Made by a program: the position numbers and the translations under genes. Positions 1 through 7,505 of a stretch of DNA of 64,000 bases are shown piece by piece. Numbering within the stretch: the stretch's first letter is position 1; the number at the start of each line of letters is the position of its first letter. Source of the stretch: an uncultured Pseudomonadota bacterium (lineage in GTDB: Bacteria; Pseudomonadota; Gammaproteobacteria; Burkholderiales; Rhodocyclaceae); assembly GCA_903951825.1 (NCBI GenBank), contig CAJBDJ010000045.1:1-64000 (forward strand), written 5' to 3'. The notes under the pieces are model-generated. The model did no database searches, had not been told where the DNA came from, and saw nothing but the letters and a program-made list of their open reading frames with translations.

Positions 1-72
1 TAGGCATCTTTCCGGTTGGGCCTGCGGCCCGCCCTCCAAGACACCTATGCCGCGCAAGTCACTATCTGGGGT

Positions 73-125
73 GTATCAGTTTTAAATCGCTGATCAAAAG
101 AAATCTGTGTCAGTTTTAAATCGCC
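73..125. repeat. Two 15-bp direct repeats, possible IS-end remnant
   Basis: The 15-mer TCAGTTTTAAATCGC occurs at 76-90 and again at 110-124, 34 bp apart, just upstream of the first gene. Paired subterminal direct repeats of this kind are common at insertion-sequence ends, for example in the IS21 family, but no transposase lies next to them here. Bases 1-72 hold nothing I can recognise. The IS-end reading is an inference. Confidence 0.4.
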
Positions 126-151
126 GTTGACAACTTCTACGTTAAGCGCCT

Positions 152-697
152 ATGGCAGCACTTGACACCGCTACCTGGATATCTCTGTTAGCTCTGGTTG
201 TGAGCGGCCTCAGTTTTCTGGCAGCAATGTGGGCTGCCTGGGTAAGTCACCGCACGCTCGTGCATGCGAAGGAGACACACGAGGAGGAGCAAGTCTTGGC
301 ATTCGAGCGCGAGCGCTCTGAACTACTGAGCGTCATCTCGCAGAGTCGAACGCTTCTTGAACAGACGCGCATTCGAATCGGAACACTCAAGGCCCGCTTC
401 GATGCAGCTCCGCAGCCAGCTCAAACAATCTTGCAGAACTACACTAACCTCTTCACTGAGTACTTACCTCGTGTCGAGGCCGGTGTTCGCCAGTGCAATG
501 CGAGTTGGAGTGAGGTCGCGTCATGGGGCGAGACAACTGGAGTGCAAGCACTGCTGCGCCACCAAGCTCGAATGCGTGCCGCAGTTCATGATGATCAGAT
601 TGCTCACGATCAGGGTGTCTTCTTAGTAGACACCTTTGAAGAGAAGTTCAATGAAGTCCTTAGGTATATCGCTGGCGCAACGCGATCCGGCGGCTAA
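152..697 (+). CDS. Small membrane-anchored coiled-coil protein of unknown function
   Basis: This encodes 181 aa from an ATG. Residues about 8-32 form one hydrophobic helix (WISLLALVVSGLSFLAAMWA), followed by a charged, Glu/Arg-rich stretch (about 40-80) that looks coiled-coil, and then a soluble region. This suggests an inner-membrane protein with a cytoplasmic helical domain. No catalytic motif or family was recognised. The 270-nt ORF inside it in another frame is a shadow. It sits in the accessory margin between IS-like repeats, so it may be transferred DNA or the remnant of a larger unit. A hairpin follows 10 bp after the stop. Confidence 0.55.
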   Translation: MAALDTATWISLLALVVSGLSFLAAMWAAWVSHRTLVHAKETHEEEQVLAFERERSELLSVISQSRTLLEQTRIRIGTLKARFDAAPQPAQTILQNYTNLFTEYLPRVEAGVRQCNASWSEVASWGETTGVQALLRHQARMRAAVHDDQIAHDQGVFLVDTFEEKFNEVLRYIAGATRSGG

Positions 698-707
698 CGA
701 TTAGGTT

Positions 708-737
708 AGATCGTGATCGCGAAGCGAGCCACGATCT
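708..737 (+). terminator. Hairpin after the 181-aa ORF, possible terminator
   Basis: An 8-bp outer stem (AGATCGTG / CACGATCT) encloses a 4-bp inner stem (TCGC-GAA-GCGA). It starts 10 bp after the preceding stop codon. There is no T-run after it, so it is either a weak or factor-dependent terminator or an unrelated palindrome. Confidence 0.3.
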
Positions 738-876
738 GAACCGGTTGTTGAACAAGCCCGGTTCGGCGTTCCCTGCAAATAGCTTTTTGATTCCCGGCCC
801 GAAGATGGGCCGGATGGCCGATTCGATGATCGGGCGGCGCCGGTACCTTTAACTATTCATGCAACATCTTCCGCAT

Positions 877-968
877 CGGTCACGTTCAGCGCGAAATCGC
901 GGTCACGCTTTCGTGAAACGACGGTCACGCTTCGGCGAAATCACCGGTCACGATGCCGCGAAATACGC
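877..968. repeat. Four-unit 22-23 bp repeat array resembling an IS21-type terminus
   Basis: GGTCACG occurs at 878, 901, 923 and 946, each followed by 5-6 bases and then GNGAAA. The result is four imperfect tandem units with a 22-23 bp period. Multiple subterminal repeats are typical transposase-binding sites of IS21-family ends. A degenerate relative of the last two units lies at 7887-7930 (33 of 43 bases identical, ungapped). The ORF 859-1071 over this array is not credible as a protein. Bases 738-876 hold only a short palindrome (CGGCCC/GGGCCG near 797-813). Confidence 0.5.
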
Positions 969-1023
969 AGACGAGCGCCTTCTCGCCGTTGCCGACGCTT
1001 TTGCAATCGGCCACCCATTTTTC

Positions 1024-1048
1024 GGGTATCCGATTTTCGTGATTGAAA
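1024..1048 (+). repeat. Left terminal inverted repeat (IRL) of the ISL3 element
   Basis: This 25-bp terminal repeat pairs with 3482-3506 with a single mismatch at position 8 (C versus T). The TSD octamer CATTTTTC lies immediately outside it at 1016-1023. Confidence 0.9.
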
Positions 1049-1162
1049 ACCCATGCCATCAAGCCGCTTGAAAGTTAATAATAAAGCGTGTTGGGTGATT
1101 GACGCTTACAGGGTGTATTGCTACCATAAAGCCGTGTTCAATGATTGGTGGGGCGCGACAAC

Positions 1163-1963
1163 ATGACTCCGTTTGATGTTCTTGGTTTCCGATGGGACAG
1201 GTCGGCAGTGCCGACTTCCATTCCGTCTCACTCGATGGAACGAGTCTGCTTCCGCTTCCACAAAATGCTACCGGAGTTCGTGTGGGATGCCTCTGTGCTC
1301 GAAGGCAATCCTTTCACCTTCCCGGAGGTCAAGACCCTGCTGGATGGCGTGACCGTCGGCGGGCGGAAGATTTCCGATCAGGAACAAGTCCTGAATCTGG
1401 CTGAAAGCTCCAAGCGCCTACTGGCGATGGTCAAGAGCGGCCAGTTCTCCCTCACAAAGACCGTGTTCATCGAACTGAATGGCATCGTCGCTCGCAAGGA
1501 AGCCTTGGAATGGGGCGTGTTCCGTGGCGAAGGTTTGGAAAAGAACTACACCCCGGACGTGGGTCTTGGTGAGCGCGGGCGTTATACCCCGCTGCCGACG
1601 CTGCCCGGCGCACCGGAGCTAAACCGGGTGTTCAGTGAGGGCGTTTCAACTCTGCAAGAGTGCGAGCCGTTCGAACGGGCTACAGCCTTCTTCCTGTTTG
1701 GTGCTTTGCAGCAGTTCTTCTTCGACGGAAACAAGCGCACGTCGCGTTTCATGATGAACGGCGTGCTCATGTCGCACGGCATCGACGCGATCAGTGTGCC
1801 CGCTGCCAAGGCGCAGGAGTTCAACGAAAAGATGGTGCGCTTCTATCTCTCGAAGGATGCCACGGAGATGATGGATTTCCTTGCCGGGTGCCACCCGGAA
1901 TCGGAGGCGATCCTACCTCCGCCAGAGGTAGATCGTAGCCACGACAGCGGAGTGGGGCCGTAA
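1163..1963 (+). CDS. Fic-domain protein with a degenerate active-site motif (IS passenger)
   Basis: This encodes 266 aa from ATG 1163, with GGTGGGG about 10 bp upstream. The track's TTG at 1145 would add six residues and is less likely. Fic enzymes transfer AMP or related groups to target hydroxyls using HxFx(D/E)GNGRxxR. Here the motif is QFFFDGNKRTSR (residues 184-195). The Phe, Asp, Gly, Asn and both Arg are kept, but the catalytic His is Gln184 and the second Gly is Lys. Near the N-terminus, ASVLEGN (43-49) matches the class II inhibitory helix (S/T)xxxE(G/N), with Ala in place of Ser and the Glu kept. The fold therefore looks intact while His-dependent AMPylation looks lost. It is a passenger of the ISL3 element. 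Alternatives are a pseudoenzyme or a toxin-like relic. Confidence 0.75.
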   Translation: MTPFDVLGFRWDRSAVPTSIPSHSMERVCFRFHKMLPEFVWDASVLEGNPFTFPEVKTLLDGVTVGGRKISDQEQVLNLAESSKRLLAMVKSGQFSLTKTVFIELNGIVARKEALEWGVFRGEGLEKNYTPDVGLGERGRYTPLPTLPGAPELNRVFSEGVSTLQECEPFERATAFFLFGALQQFFFDGNKRTSRFMMNGVLMSHGIDAISVPAAKAQEFNEKMVRFYLSKDATEMMDFLAGCHPESEAILPPPEVDRSHDSGVGP

Positions 1964-1970
1964 TCATGCA

Positions 1971-2057
1971 ATGGATCAAGCTGACTACTTCCATGAAATC
2001 GACCACGGCACGGCAGAAGATCGGATCGTGTTTGGCTCCCGTTCGGTGGAGCCATGA
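1971..2057 (+). CDS. Possible 28-residue ORF between the Fic gene and the transposase
   Basis: An ATG at 1971 opens a 28-codon frame (MDQADYFHEIDH... to ...SRSVEP) ending in TGA at 2057. It lies 7 bp after the fic stop and 3 bp before the transposase ATG. It is rich in acidic and polar residues, with no hydrophobic segment and no recognised family. It fills the intergenic space almost exactly. It could be a leader peptide coupling translation into the transposase, the tail of a decayed gene, or chance. Confidence 0.3.
   Translation: MDQADYFHEIDHGTAEDRIVFGSRSVEP
2033..2054 (+). promoter_or_regulatory. Hairpin covering the transposase Shine-Dalgarno
   Basis: TGGCTCC (2033-2039) pairs with GGAGCCA (2048-2054) across an 8-base loop. 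The 3' arm contains GGAG, the likely ribosome-binding site for the ATG at 2061. Hairpins that hide the transposase RBS are a known way for insertion sequences to limit expression from outside transcripts. The structure is visible; the function is inferred. Confidence 0.45.
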
Positions 2058-2060
2058 TTC

Positions 2061-3476
2061 ATGCCTGCCAACATCCTAAATCTCCCCTGCTACAAGGTTC
2101 TCGGCATCCAAGAGAACGAGCATGACTATCACATTGAGGTCGAGACAACCGAGGTGCCAGCCGCCTGTCCGCACTGCCAGTCCAGCAGCCTAGTCGGCTT
2201 TGGTCGCCGGGAACAGATGGTCAAAGACCTGCCGAGGCACGGACGGCGTGTTGGCCTCTATATCGACACCCGTCGCTATCAGTGCCGGGGCTGCGGCAAG
2301 ACGTTCTATGAGGCGTTACCGGAGATGGACGAAAAACGCTTGATGACCAAGCGGCTTGCGCAATGGATGGGCAAGCAGGCCATCAAGCGGACTTTCTCCA
2401 GCATCGCCGAAGAAGTCGGTTGCACTGAATTCACAGTCCGGGCAGTATTCAATGACTACGTGAGTGACCTTAAGAAGACGATCCGCTTCGAGACGCCGAA
2501 GTGGATGGGGATCGACGAAATCCACCTGATCAAGCCCCGTGGCGTCATCGCAAACATCCAGAACAACACCATCGTTGAACTTCTGCCGAACCGCAATAAA
2601 GACACTGTGGTGCGCTTCCTGCACTATCTGGATGGCAAAGACCGCATCCAGTATGTGGCGATGGATATGTGGACGCCCTATCGGGATGCCGTCCGAGCCG
2701 TTATCCCGCAGGCCGAGATCGTGGTGGATAAGTTCCACGTTGTTCGCATGGCGAATGATGCGATGGAGCGCGTCAGAAAAAGTTTGCGTGAGTCGCTGAC
2801 ACCAAAGCAGCGTCGGGGTCTGATGCACGACCGATTTGTGTTGCTCAAGCGCGAGCGTGATCTGAATGACAAGGAACGGCTGAACCTCGAGGGCTGGACG
2901 AAGAACTACCCTGAACTTGGCGAAGCCTACCGGCTCAAGGAACAGTTCTTCGGTATCTACGATGCCGAGTCGCCGGATGAGGCGCAGGCCAAATTCATCC
3001 AGTGGCAGAACAGCATTCCGTCCGAGATTACAGATGCTTTCGCTGACATCGAGCGTGCGTGGGGTAACTGGACGATGCCGATCCTCAACTACTTCAATCA
3101 TCCCGTCACCAATGCCTATACCGAGAGCTTGAACAGCCTGATTCGCGTCATGAATCGGCTTGGCCGGGGATACTCGTTCGAGGCGCTGCGGGCAAAGATT
3201 CTATTTGCGGAAGGGGTACACAAACACAAGCTGTCACGGCCCAAATTCGAGCGTAAGGAAAGACGGCAGGCCGAACCTGAGCCGGTGATGATGTATGGAC
3301 TACCCGGCAACTTCAAGAACTTCGAGATGGGGGATTCGTTTGCTCGCATGGCACCCAAACCGGCACCTGAACCGAAGCCCTATATCCAGAAATCAACAGA
3401 ATCGGAAAAGCAGGAGAAGAACTACGGAGCCGACATTTCAACACTCATTCGGATGATAGAAAACGGGGAGCTATGA
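2061..3476 (+). CDS. tnpA: ISL3-family transposase
   Basis: This encodes 471 aa, the usual ISL3 length. The N-terminus has paired zinc-binding cysteines (CPHC near residue 36 and CRGC near 78), then a helix-turn-helix region (about 120-140). The DDE-type catalytic core follows: MGIDEIHL (first Asp), VAMDMWTPY (second Asp), VVDKFHVVRM, and TNAYTESLNSLIR (Glu). No frameshift or stop is present, so the enzyme should be active on the 25-bp ends. The GGAG ribosome-binding site lies in a hairpin. The stop is 5 bp from the right inverted repeat. The 261-aa minus-strand ORF across it is a shadow. Confidence 0.93.
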   Translation: MPANILNLPCYKVLGIQENEHDYHIEVETTEVPAACPHCQSSSLVGFGRREQMVKDLPRHGRRVGLYIDTRRYQCRGCGKTFYEALPEMDEKRLMTKRLAQWMGKQAIKRTFSSIAEEVGCTEFTVRAVFNDYVSDLKKTIRFETPKWMGIDEIHLIKPRGVIANIQNNTIVELLPNRNKDTVVRFLHYLDGKDRIQYVAMDMWTPYRDAVRAVIPQAEIVVDKFHVVRMANDAMERVRKSLRESLTPKQRRGLMHDRFVLLKRERDLNDKERLNLEGWTKNYPELGEAYRLKEQFFGIYDAESPDEAQAKFIQWQNSIPSEITDAFADIERAWGNWTMPILNYFNHPVTNAYTESLNSLIRVMNRLGRGYSFEALRAKILFAEGVHKHKLSRPKFERKERRQAEPEPVMMYGLPGNFKNFEMGDSFARMAPKPAPEPKPYIQKSTESEKQEKNYGADISTLIRMIENGEL

Positions 3477-3481
3477 ACCCA

Positions 3482-3506
3482 TTTCAATCACGAAAATCAG
3501 ATACCC
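3482..3506 (-). repeat. Right terminal inverted repeat (IRR) of the ISL3 element
   Basis: The reverse complement of the left end with one mismatch in 25. The TSD copy CATTTTTC follows at 3507-3514. Bases 3515-3729 contain no credible gene, only a short CTCAC/GTGAG palindrome near 3657. Confidence 0.9.
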
Positions 3507-3729
3507 CATTTTTCTTATTGCTCCGGCCCGATGAAGTCTTAAGCGGCATACTTAACACGCCGATCCTGGAAGTAGCTCAAACGCGCTCAGGATTTTGCTC
3601 CAGCATCATCATATGAGCGCTGGTTGCGTCGCGTAATTTGGCTTTGGTGCGAAACCTCACTCAAAGGTGAGCAAGGTATGGCGGTGTTGCACCACTTTGC
3701 GAAGCTCACTTCACTGGTCTTTGGCCGCC

Positions 3730-3750
3730 AGCGATCAGCCGGTGATCGCT
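3730..3750 (-). terminator. Hairpin just past the YeeE-type gene
   Basis: A perfect 8-bp stem (AGCGATCA / TGATCGCT) with a 5-base loop lies 2 bp beyond the stop codon of the minus-strand gene. No U-tract follows on that strand, so intrinsic termination would be weak. Confidence 0.35.
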
Positions 3751-3752
3751 GC

Positions 3753-4856
3753 TTAACGCGCCTGCCACTTCATGGTGGCTACAGCGCCGCCGATGATGCC
3801 GGCGAGGGCAATAAATGAACCGATTGCTAGTGTCGAGATACCGCTGAGCCCCTGTCCAACGGTACAGCCCATGGCGAGAACGCCGCCAAAGCCCATCAAT
3901 ATCGCGCCTGAGAGCTGACTGCCGAGATCCTCTACCGAGGAAAAGCCTTCCCAGCGGAATTTTTGGCTTGAGATCGAGTAAATCAGCGAGCCAAGAACAA
4001 CGCCGATAATCGTGGCAATGCCAAAAGTAATTCTCATGGACTTATCAGTCCATAACATCAATAGCTCGAGGCTGTAAGCAGTCGGCGCAACGAAGCTCAG
4101 TGATTCAATGGTGCGAGAGTTGGTTCCGAAATAGGTCATTTCGAGGGTCTCTTGATTTTCTGCAAAGCCCAGATGACCGGAGAGATACCAAGCGGAGGTA
4201 ACCAAGACACCCAGAATTACTGCGCCAAAAATTTGCTCAAAGTTTGAGCGGAAGCGCTTATCCTTAAAAATAAAAATCAGCATAGTGATGACCATAAGAC
4301 CCGGAACAGCTAGCGCGGCGCTCTCGATCGGCAGACCGAAAAGCTTCGAAAGCGCCTCTGGGAGACCTTGGGTTTCCATGCCAAAACGTGAAAAATCGAT
4401 AACCACCGGATCAAGATAGCTTGAGCGAACTTGGCCGAAGAGACCTTTCAGGGTCATGTAGGCCGAGATGCCGAGAAATACGAGAACGACAAGCGAGCGC
4501 AAACTCCCCCCGCCTACCCGCAGCAAATTTTTATTGGCACATCCCCCAGCGAAAGTCATGCCGACGCCAAATAGCGTGCCGCCGAGCAGGATAGAGAGCC
4601 AAGGCAGTATCGGGCGCTGATACACCGATTTGGAGAGGTCAATCAGGTTGAGATAAGAAAGCGTGCTGCTACCCGCGATGGCCACCGCTATCGCCAGTAG
4701 CCACATGCGCATACGCCCCCAGTGTTCCATGTTGACGACGTCGGAAATGGCGCCCATCGTGCAAAAATTTGTTCTGGCGGCAACAAAGCCTAGTATCAGG
4801 GACAGACAAAAGCCCCCCCAGACGACACGGCTGGCTAGGTCAAGTGTTTCGTTCAT
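3753..4856 (-). CDS. YeeE/YedE-family membrane transporter (thiosulfate/sulfur compounds)
   Basis: This encodes 367 aa and is almost entirely hydrophobic, with about nine or more membrane segments and two tandem YeeE/YedE repeats. Three conserved cysteine motifs are visible: RTNFCTMGAI near residue 30, FAGGCANKNL near 105, and MGCTVGQGLSG near 330. In the characterised relative YeeE/TsuA, conserved cysteines relay thiosulfate across the inner membrane. Import of thiosulfate or a similar reduced sulfur compound is therefore likely, though the substrate is not fixed by sequence. No TusA/YeeD partner gene adjoins it. It is divergent from ccoI and shares a 183-bp intergenic region with it. Confidence 0.85.
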   Translation of the reverse strand: MNETLDLASRVVWGGFCLSLILGFVAARTNFCTMGAISDVVNMEHWGRMRMWLLAIAVAIAGSSTLSYLNLIDLSKSVYQRPILPWLSILLGGTLFGVGMTFAGGCANKNLLRVGGGSLRSLVVLVFLGISAYMTLKGLFGQVRSSYLDPVVIDFSRFGMETQGLPEALSKLFGLPIESAALAVPGLMVITMLIFIFKDKRFRSNFEQIFGAVILGVLVTSAWYLSGHLGFAENQETLEMTYFGTNSRTIESLSFVAPTAYSLELLMLWTDKSMRITFGIATIIGVVLGSLIYSISSQKFRWEGFSSVEDLGSQLSGAILMGFGGVLAMGCTVGQGLSGISTLAIGSFIALAGIIGGAVATMKWQAR

Positions 4857-4974
4857 GTGATTTTCTCCCCCATCTATTGATTAGTGTAATTAGTTTTACC
4901 AATATAAATAAGTATCTCTGCGGAAGGCGAGCCGCGTCAATCCGCCTGATAAATATTAGCTTTTTGTGATTTAC

Positions 4975-5018
4975 CTGGGGTGTATCAAGCGCCTGAAAGA
5001 ACCCGAATAATCTATACT
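4975..5018 (+). promoter_or_regulatory. Candidate ccoI promoter with possible FNR/Anr half-site
   Basis: TATACT (5013-5018) could be a -10 element; no good -35 is seen. CTGGGGTGTATCAA (4975-4988) holds a perfect ATCAA half-site but a poor left half compared with TTGAT-N4-ATCAA. It lies near -43, the position of activating FNR-type sites. cbb3 assembly genes are often FNR/Anr controlled. Only the half-site is seen, so this is tentative. The rest of 4857-5039 is AT-rich. Confidence 0.25.
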
Positions 5019-5039
5019 TTCCTTCCTCTTGGATATTAA

Positions 5040-7505
5040 ATGCGCCGTTCGCCTCTCACTGTTTGCATGCCAGAAGCTCCCTGTTATCACTGTGGTTTGT
5101 TGATCCCGGATGGCCTTCAATTGTCGGTCGATATCGGAGGTGTGCCGCGCAGCATGTGTTGTTACGGTTGTCAGGCGGTGGCTCGGTCAATCGTTGACAA
5201 CGGGTTGGCTGACTACTACCGCAGTCGCGATTCGCTGCCGGAGTCGCCGCGCGAAGCTGTGCCCGCGCTCCTTGATCAGTTAGCCATGTTCGATCATGCC
5301 GAATTCCAGAAAAGTTTTGTTAAAGCCTTGGGAGAAGGCGAGCGTGAAGCCTCGCTGTTGCTTGAGGGGATCACCTGTTCAGCTTGTATTTGGCTTAATG
5401 AGCAGCATGTCGGCAAATTGCCCGGGGTGACTGCAATCGATATTAACTATGCCACCCGTCGCGCCCGCGTTCGCTGGGATGAGACACGAATCAAGCTATC
5501 CGACATTCTCGGGGCGATTGCGGCTATCGGCTATCGTGCCTATCCCTATGATGCCTCCCGGAGCGAGGAGATTTCCTGCAAAGAGCGCCGCGAAGCATTG
5601 TGGCGCTTGTGGGTGGCAGGATTCGGAATGATGCAGGTGATGATGTATGCCGTTCCGGTCTATATGGCTGATGGAGACATGACGCCGGATGTCGAGAGCA
5701 TGATGCGTTGGGCTAGCTTGTTGTTGACAATCCCGGTTGTTTTTTATTCGTCTGCACCGTTTTTCAAGAATGCCTGGCGTGACATCAAATTGCGGCGTGT
5801 CGGGATGGATGTGCCGGTGGCGCTGGGGGTAGGGGCTGCGTTTGTCGCTAGTTGCTGGGCGACTTTGATACATCAGGGTGACGTCTATTTTGACTCGGTC
5901 TCGATGTTCATTTTTTTCCTGCTCGGTGGGCGATACCTTGAGATGAATGCGCGCCAGAAGGCGCTGAGCGTCACCGAGGCACTGGCAAAATTGTTGCCGG
6001 CCTTCGCGCAAAAGTTGCCTAATTTCCCGATTGATCGCAGCACTGACGCGTGTGTTGTCAATGAGTTGCAACCCGGCGACTACATTCTGGTACGAGCTGG
6101 CGAGATCGTTCCGGCAGATGGGCGGGTTGTTGAGGGCATTAGCTGTGCGGATGAAGCCCTGTTGACGGGGGAGAGCAAACCGGTAGCCAAAGCCCCCGGG
6201 GATATGGTTACGGGCGGTTCGATTAATGCCGAAAGCCCTCTGGTCGTAGAGATTGAGCAGGTTGGTGAGAGCACGCGCTTGTCGGCGATAATCAATCTGA
6301 TGGAGCGAGCCGCGCTCGAAAAACCGAAGATTGTTGAGCTCGCTGATCGCATCGCCAGCTACTTTGTGGGCGCCTTGTTGGTGGTGGCCATGTTGGTTGG
6401 CTTTGGATGGTACCTGGTCGACCCTTCTCAAGCATTGTGGATAACCGTTTCAGTGCTTGTGGTGACTTGTCCATGCGCCCTCTCGCTGGCAACGCCGATT
6501 GCCTTGACTGTGGCTGCCGGGGCGCTCGCGAAAGACGGTCTGTTGGTTACGCGTGGTCATGCCATCGAAACATTGGCTCGGGCGACGCACGTTGTTTTCG
6601 ATAAGACCGGCACTTTGACGGCTGGCGAAATGCATTTGGTTGATATCAAGTTATGTGGCGAACTCGACAGACAGCAGTGTTTAGGTATAGCTGCAGCCTT
6701 GGAGCAATCCTCAGAGCATCCGGTCGCGGCTGCCTTGCGCAATGCATTTTGCGGTGAATTGCCGCTTGCGGAGTCGGTCATCTCGGAAGCCGGCCAGGGA
6801 ATTGAGGCGAGCCTCAATGGGCAGCGTTATCGTATCGGGCGCCCAGATTACGTGATGCAGCTAAGTGCCGGCGAAATGCCCGTGTCGCTTGCGGCTTGGT
6901 TAGATAGTGGCGATACCGTCGTGGTTTTGGCCGATCAGAAAAGCTGCCTGGCTTTGTTCAGGATCGGTGACGAAGTTCGTCCCGAAGCGGCTCCGCTGGT
7001 CAAAGAGCTTCTAGAGCGCGGCACACACGTCGTTTTGCTGAGTGGTGATGCACCCTCTGTCGCAATCAGGGTTGGGGCAATGCTTGGCATTGACGATGTT
7101 CGTGCCGGTGTGACGCCGCAGGGTAAACATGATTGCGTAACCGCCTTGCAACAAGGCGGTGCCATCGTTGCGATGATTGGCGATGGGGTCAATGATGCGC
7201 CTGTATTGGCACAGGCGCAGGTCTCAATCGCGATGGGCGGCGGCGCGCAATTGGCGCGGACACAGTCCGATTTCGTGCTGCTTTCAGAAAATCTTGATCA
7301 CTTGCGTTGGGGGGTGCGGCGTGCCCACTTCACCTTGAGGGTCATTCGTCAGAATCTATGGTGGTCTTTTGCCTACAACGCCGTTGCCTTGCCGCTGGCA
7401 ATTGCCGGTTTGGTGCCACCCTGGTTGGCGGGAATCGGGATGTCTGCCAGTTCTTTGCTTGTGGTTTTAAATTCGCTACGGATTCAGCGTATGGAGAGCG
7501 ATTGA
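5040..7505 (+). CDS. ccoI: Copper-translocating P-type ATPase for cbb3 oxidase assembly
   Basis: This encodes 821 aa. A Cys-rich N-terminus (CYHCGLLIPDG, CCYGCQAV) precedes a heavy-metal domain with GITCSACIW (about 110-118), which is the CcoI/FixI arrangement. Then come transmembrane helices, the actuator motif LLTGES, the ion-binding CPC (VTCPCALSLATP), the phosphorylation site DKTGTLT, the SEHPVAAAL motif and the hinge GDGVNDAP. Known CcoI exports Cu(I) for maturation of cbb3 cytochrome oxidase. ATG 5040 has only a weak upstream ribosome site. It overlaps ccoS by TGATG. No ccoNOPG genes lie in the window. Confidence 0.93.
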   Translation: MRRSPLTVCMPEAPCYHCGLLIPDGLQLSVDIGGVPRSMCCYGCQAVARSIVDNGLADYYRSRDSLPESPREAVPALLDQLAMFDHAEFQKSFVKALGEGEREASLLLEGITCSACIWLNEQHVGKLPGVTAIDINYATRRARVRWDETRIKLSDILGAIAAIGYRAYPYDASRSEEISCKERREALWRLWVAGFGMMQVMMYAVPVYMADGDMTPDVESMMRWASLLLTIPVVFYSSAPFFKNAWRDIKLRRVGMDVPVALGVGAAFVASCWATLIHQGDVYFDSVSMFIFFLLGGRYLEMNARQKALSVTEALAKLLPAFAQKLPNFPIDRSTDACVVNELQPGDYILVRAGEIVPADGRVVEGISCADEALLTGESKPVAKAPGDMVTGGSINAESPLVVEIEQVGESTRLSAIINLMERAALEKPKIVELADRIASYFVGALLVVAMLVGFGWYLVDPSQALWITVSVLVVTCPCALSLATPIALTVAAGALAKDGLLVTRGHAIETLARATHVVFDKTGTLTAGEMHLVDIKLCGELDRQQCLGIAAALEQSSEHPVAAALRNAFCGELPLAESVISEAGQGIEASLNGQRYRIGRPDYVMQLSAGEMPVSLAAWLDSGDTVVVLADQKSCLALFRIGDEVRPEAAPLVKELLERGTHVVLLSGDAPSVAIRVGAMLGIDDVRAGVTPQGKHDCVTALQQGGAIVAMIGDGVNDAPVLAQAQVSIAMGGGAQLARTQSDFVLLSENLDHLRWGVRRAHFTLRVIRQNLWWSFAYNAVALPLAIAGLVPPWLAGIGMSASSLLVVLNSLRIQRMESD

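Larger units (their letters stand above)
1024..3506 (+). mobile_element. ISL3-family insertion sequence carrying a Fic-like passenger gene
   Basis: This is a complete 2,483-bp element. The left end GGGTATCCGATTTTCGTGATTGAAA (1024-1048) and the reverse complement of the right end (3482-3506) agree at 24 of 25 positions. The element is flanked by the identical octamer CATTTTTC at 1016-1023 and 3507-3514. An 8-bp target duplication is what ISL3-family transposition produces. Inside are a Fic-domain gene, a 28-codon ORF and an intact ISL3-type transposase, all on the plus strand. The target was IS-terminus-like DNA beside the repeat array at 877-968. The near-perfect repeats and intact transposase argue for recent insertion. 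I did not recognise the named IS. Confidence 0.9.

Noticed and set aside
859-1071. 70-aa plus-strand ORF
   Set aside because: It is a read-through of the 22-23 bp repeat array and runs into the left inverted repeat of the ISL3 element; its Arg/His-rich sequence reflects the repeats.
2316-3101. 261-aa minus-strand ORF
   Set aside because: Fully antisense to the transposase, whose protein motifs are clear.
66-4987. 13-mer CTGGGGTGTATCA present at both 66-78 and 4975-4987
   Set aside because: In 64 kb several 13-mer pairs are expected by chance; the flanking bases do not match further.
5496-6431. 311-aa minus-strand ORF
   Set aside because: Antisense shadow of ccoI with no recognisable protein features.
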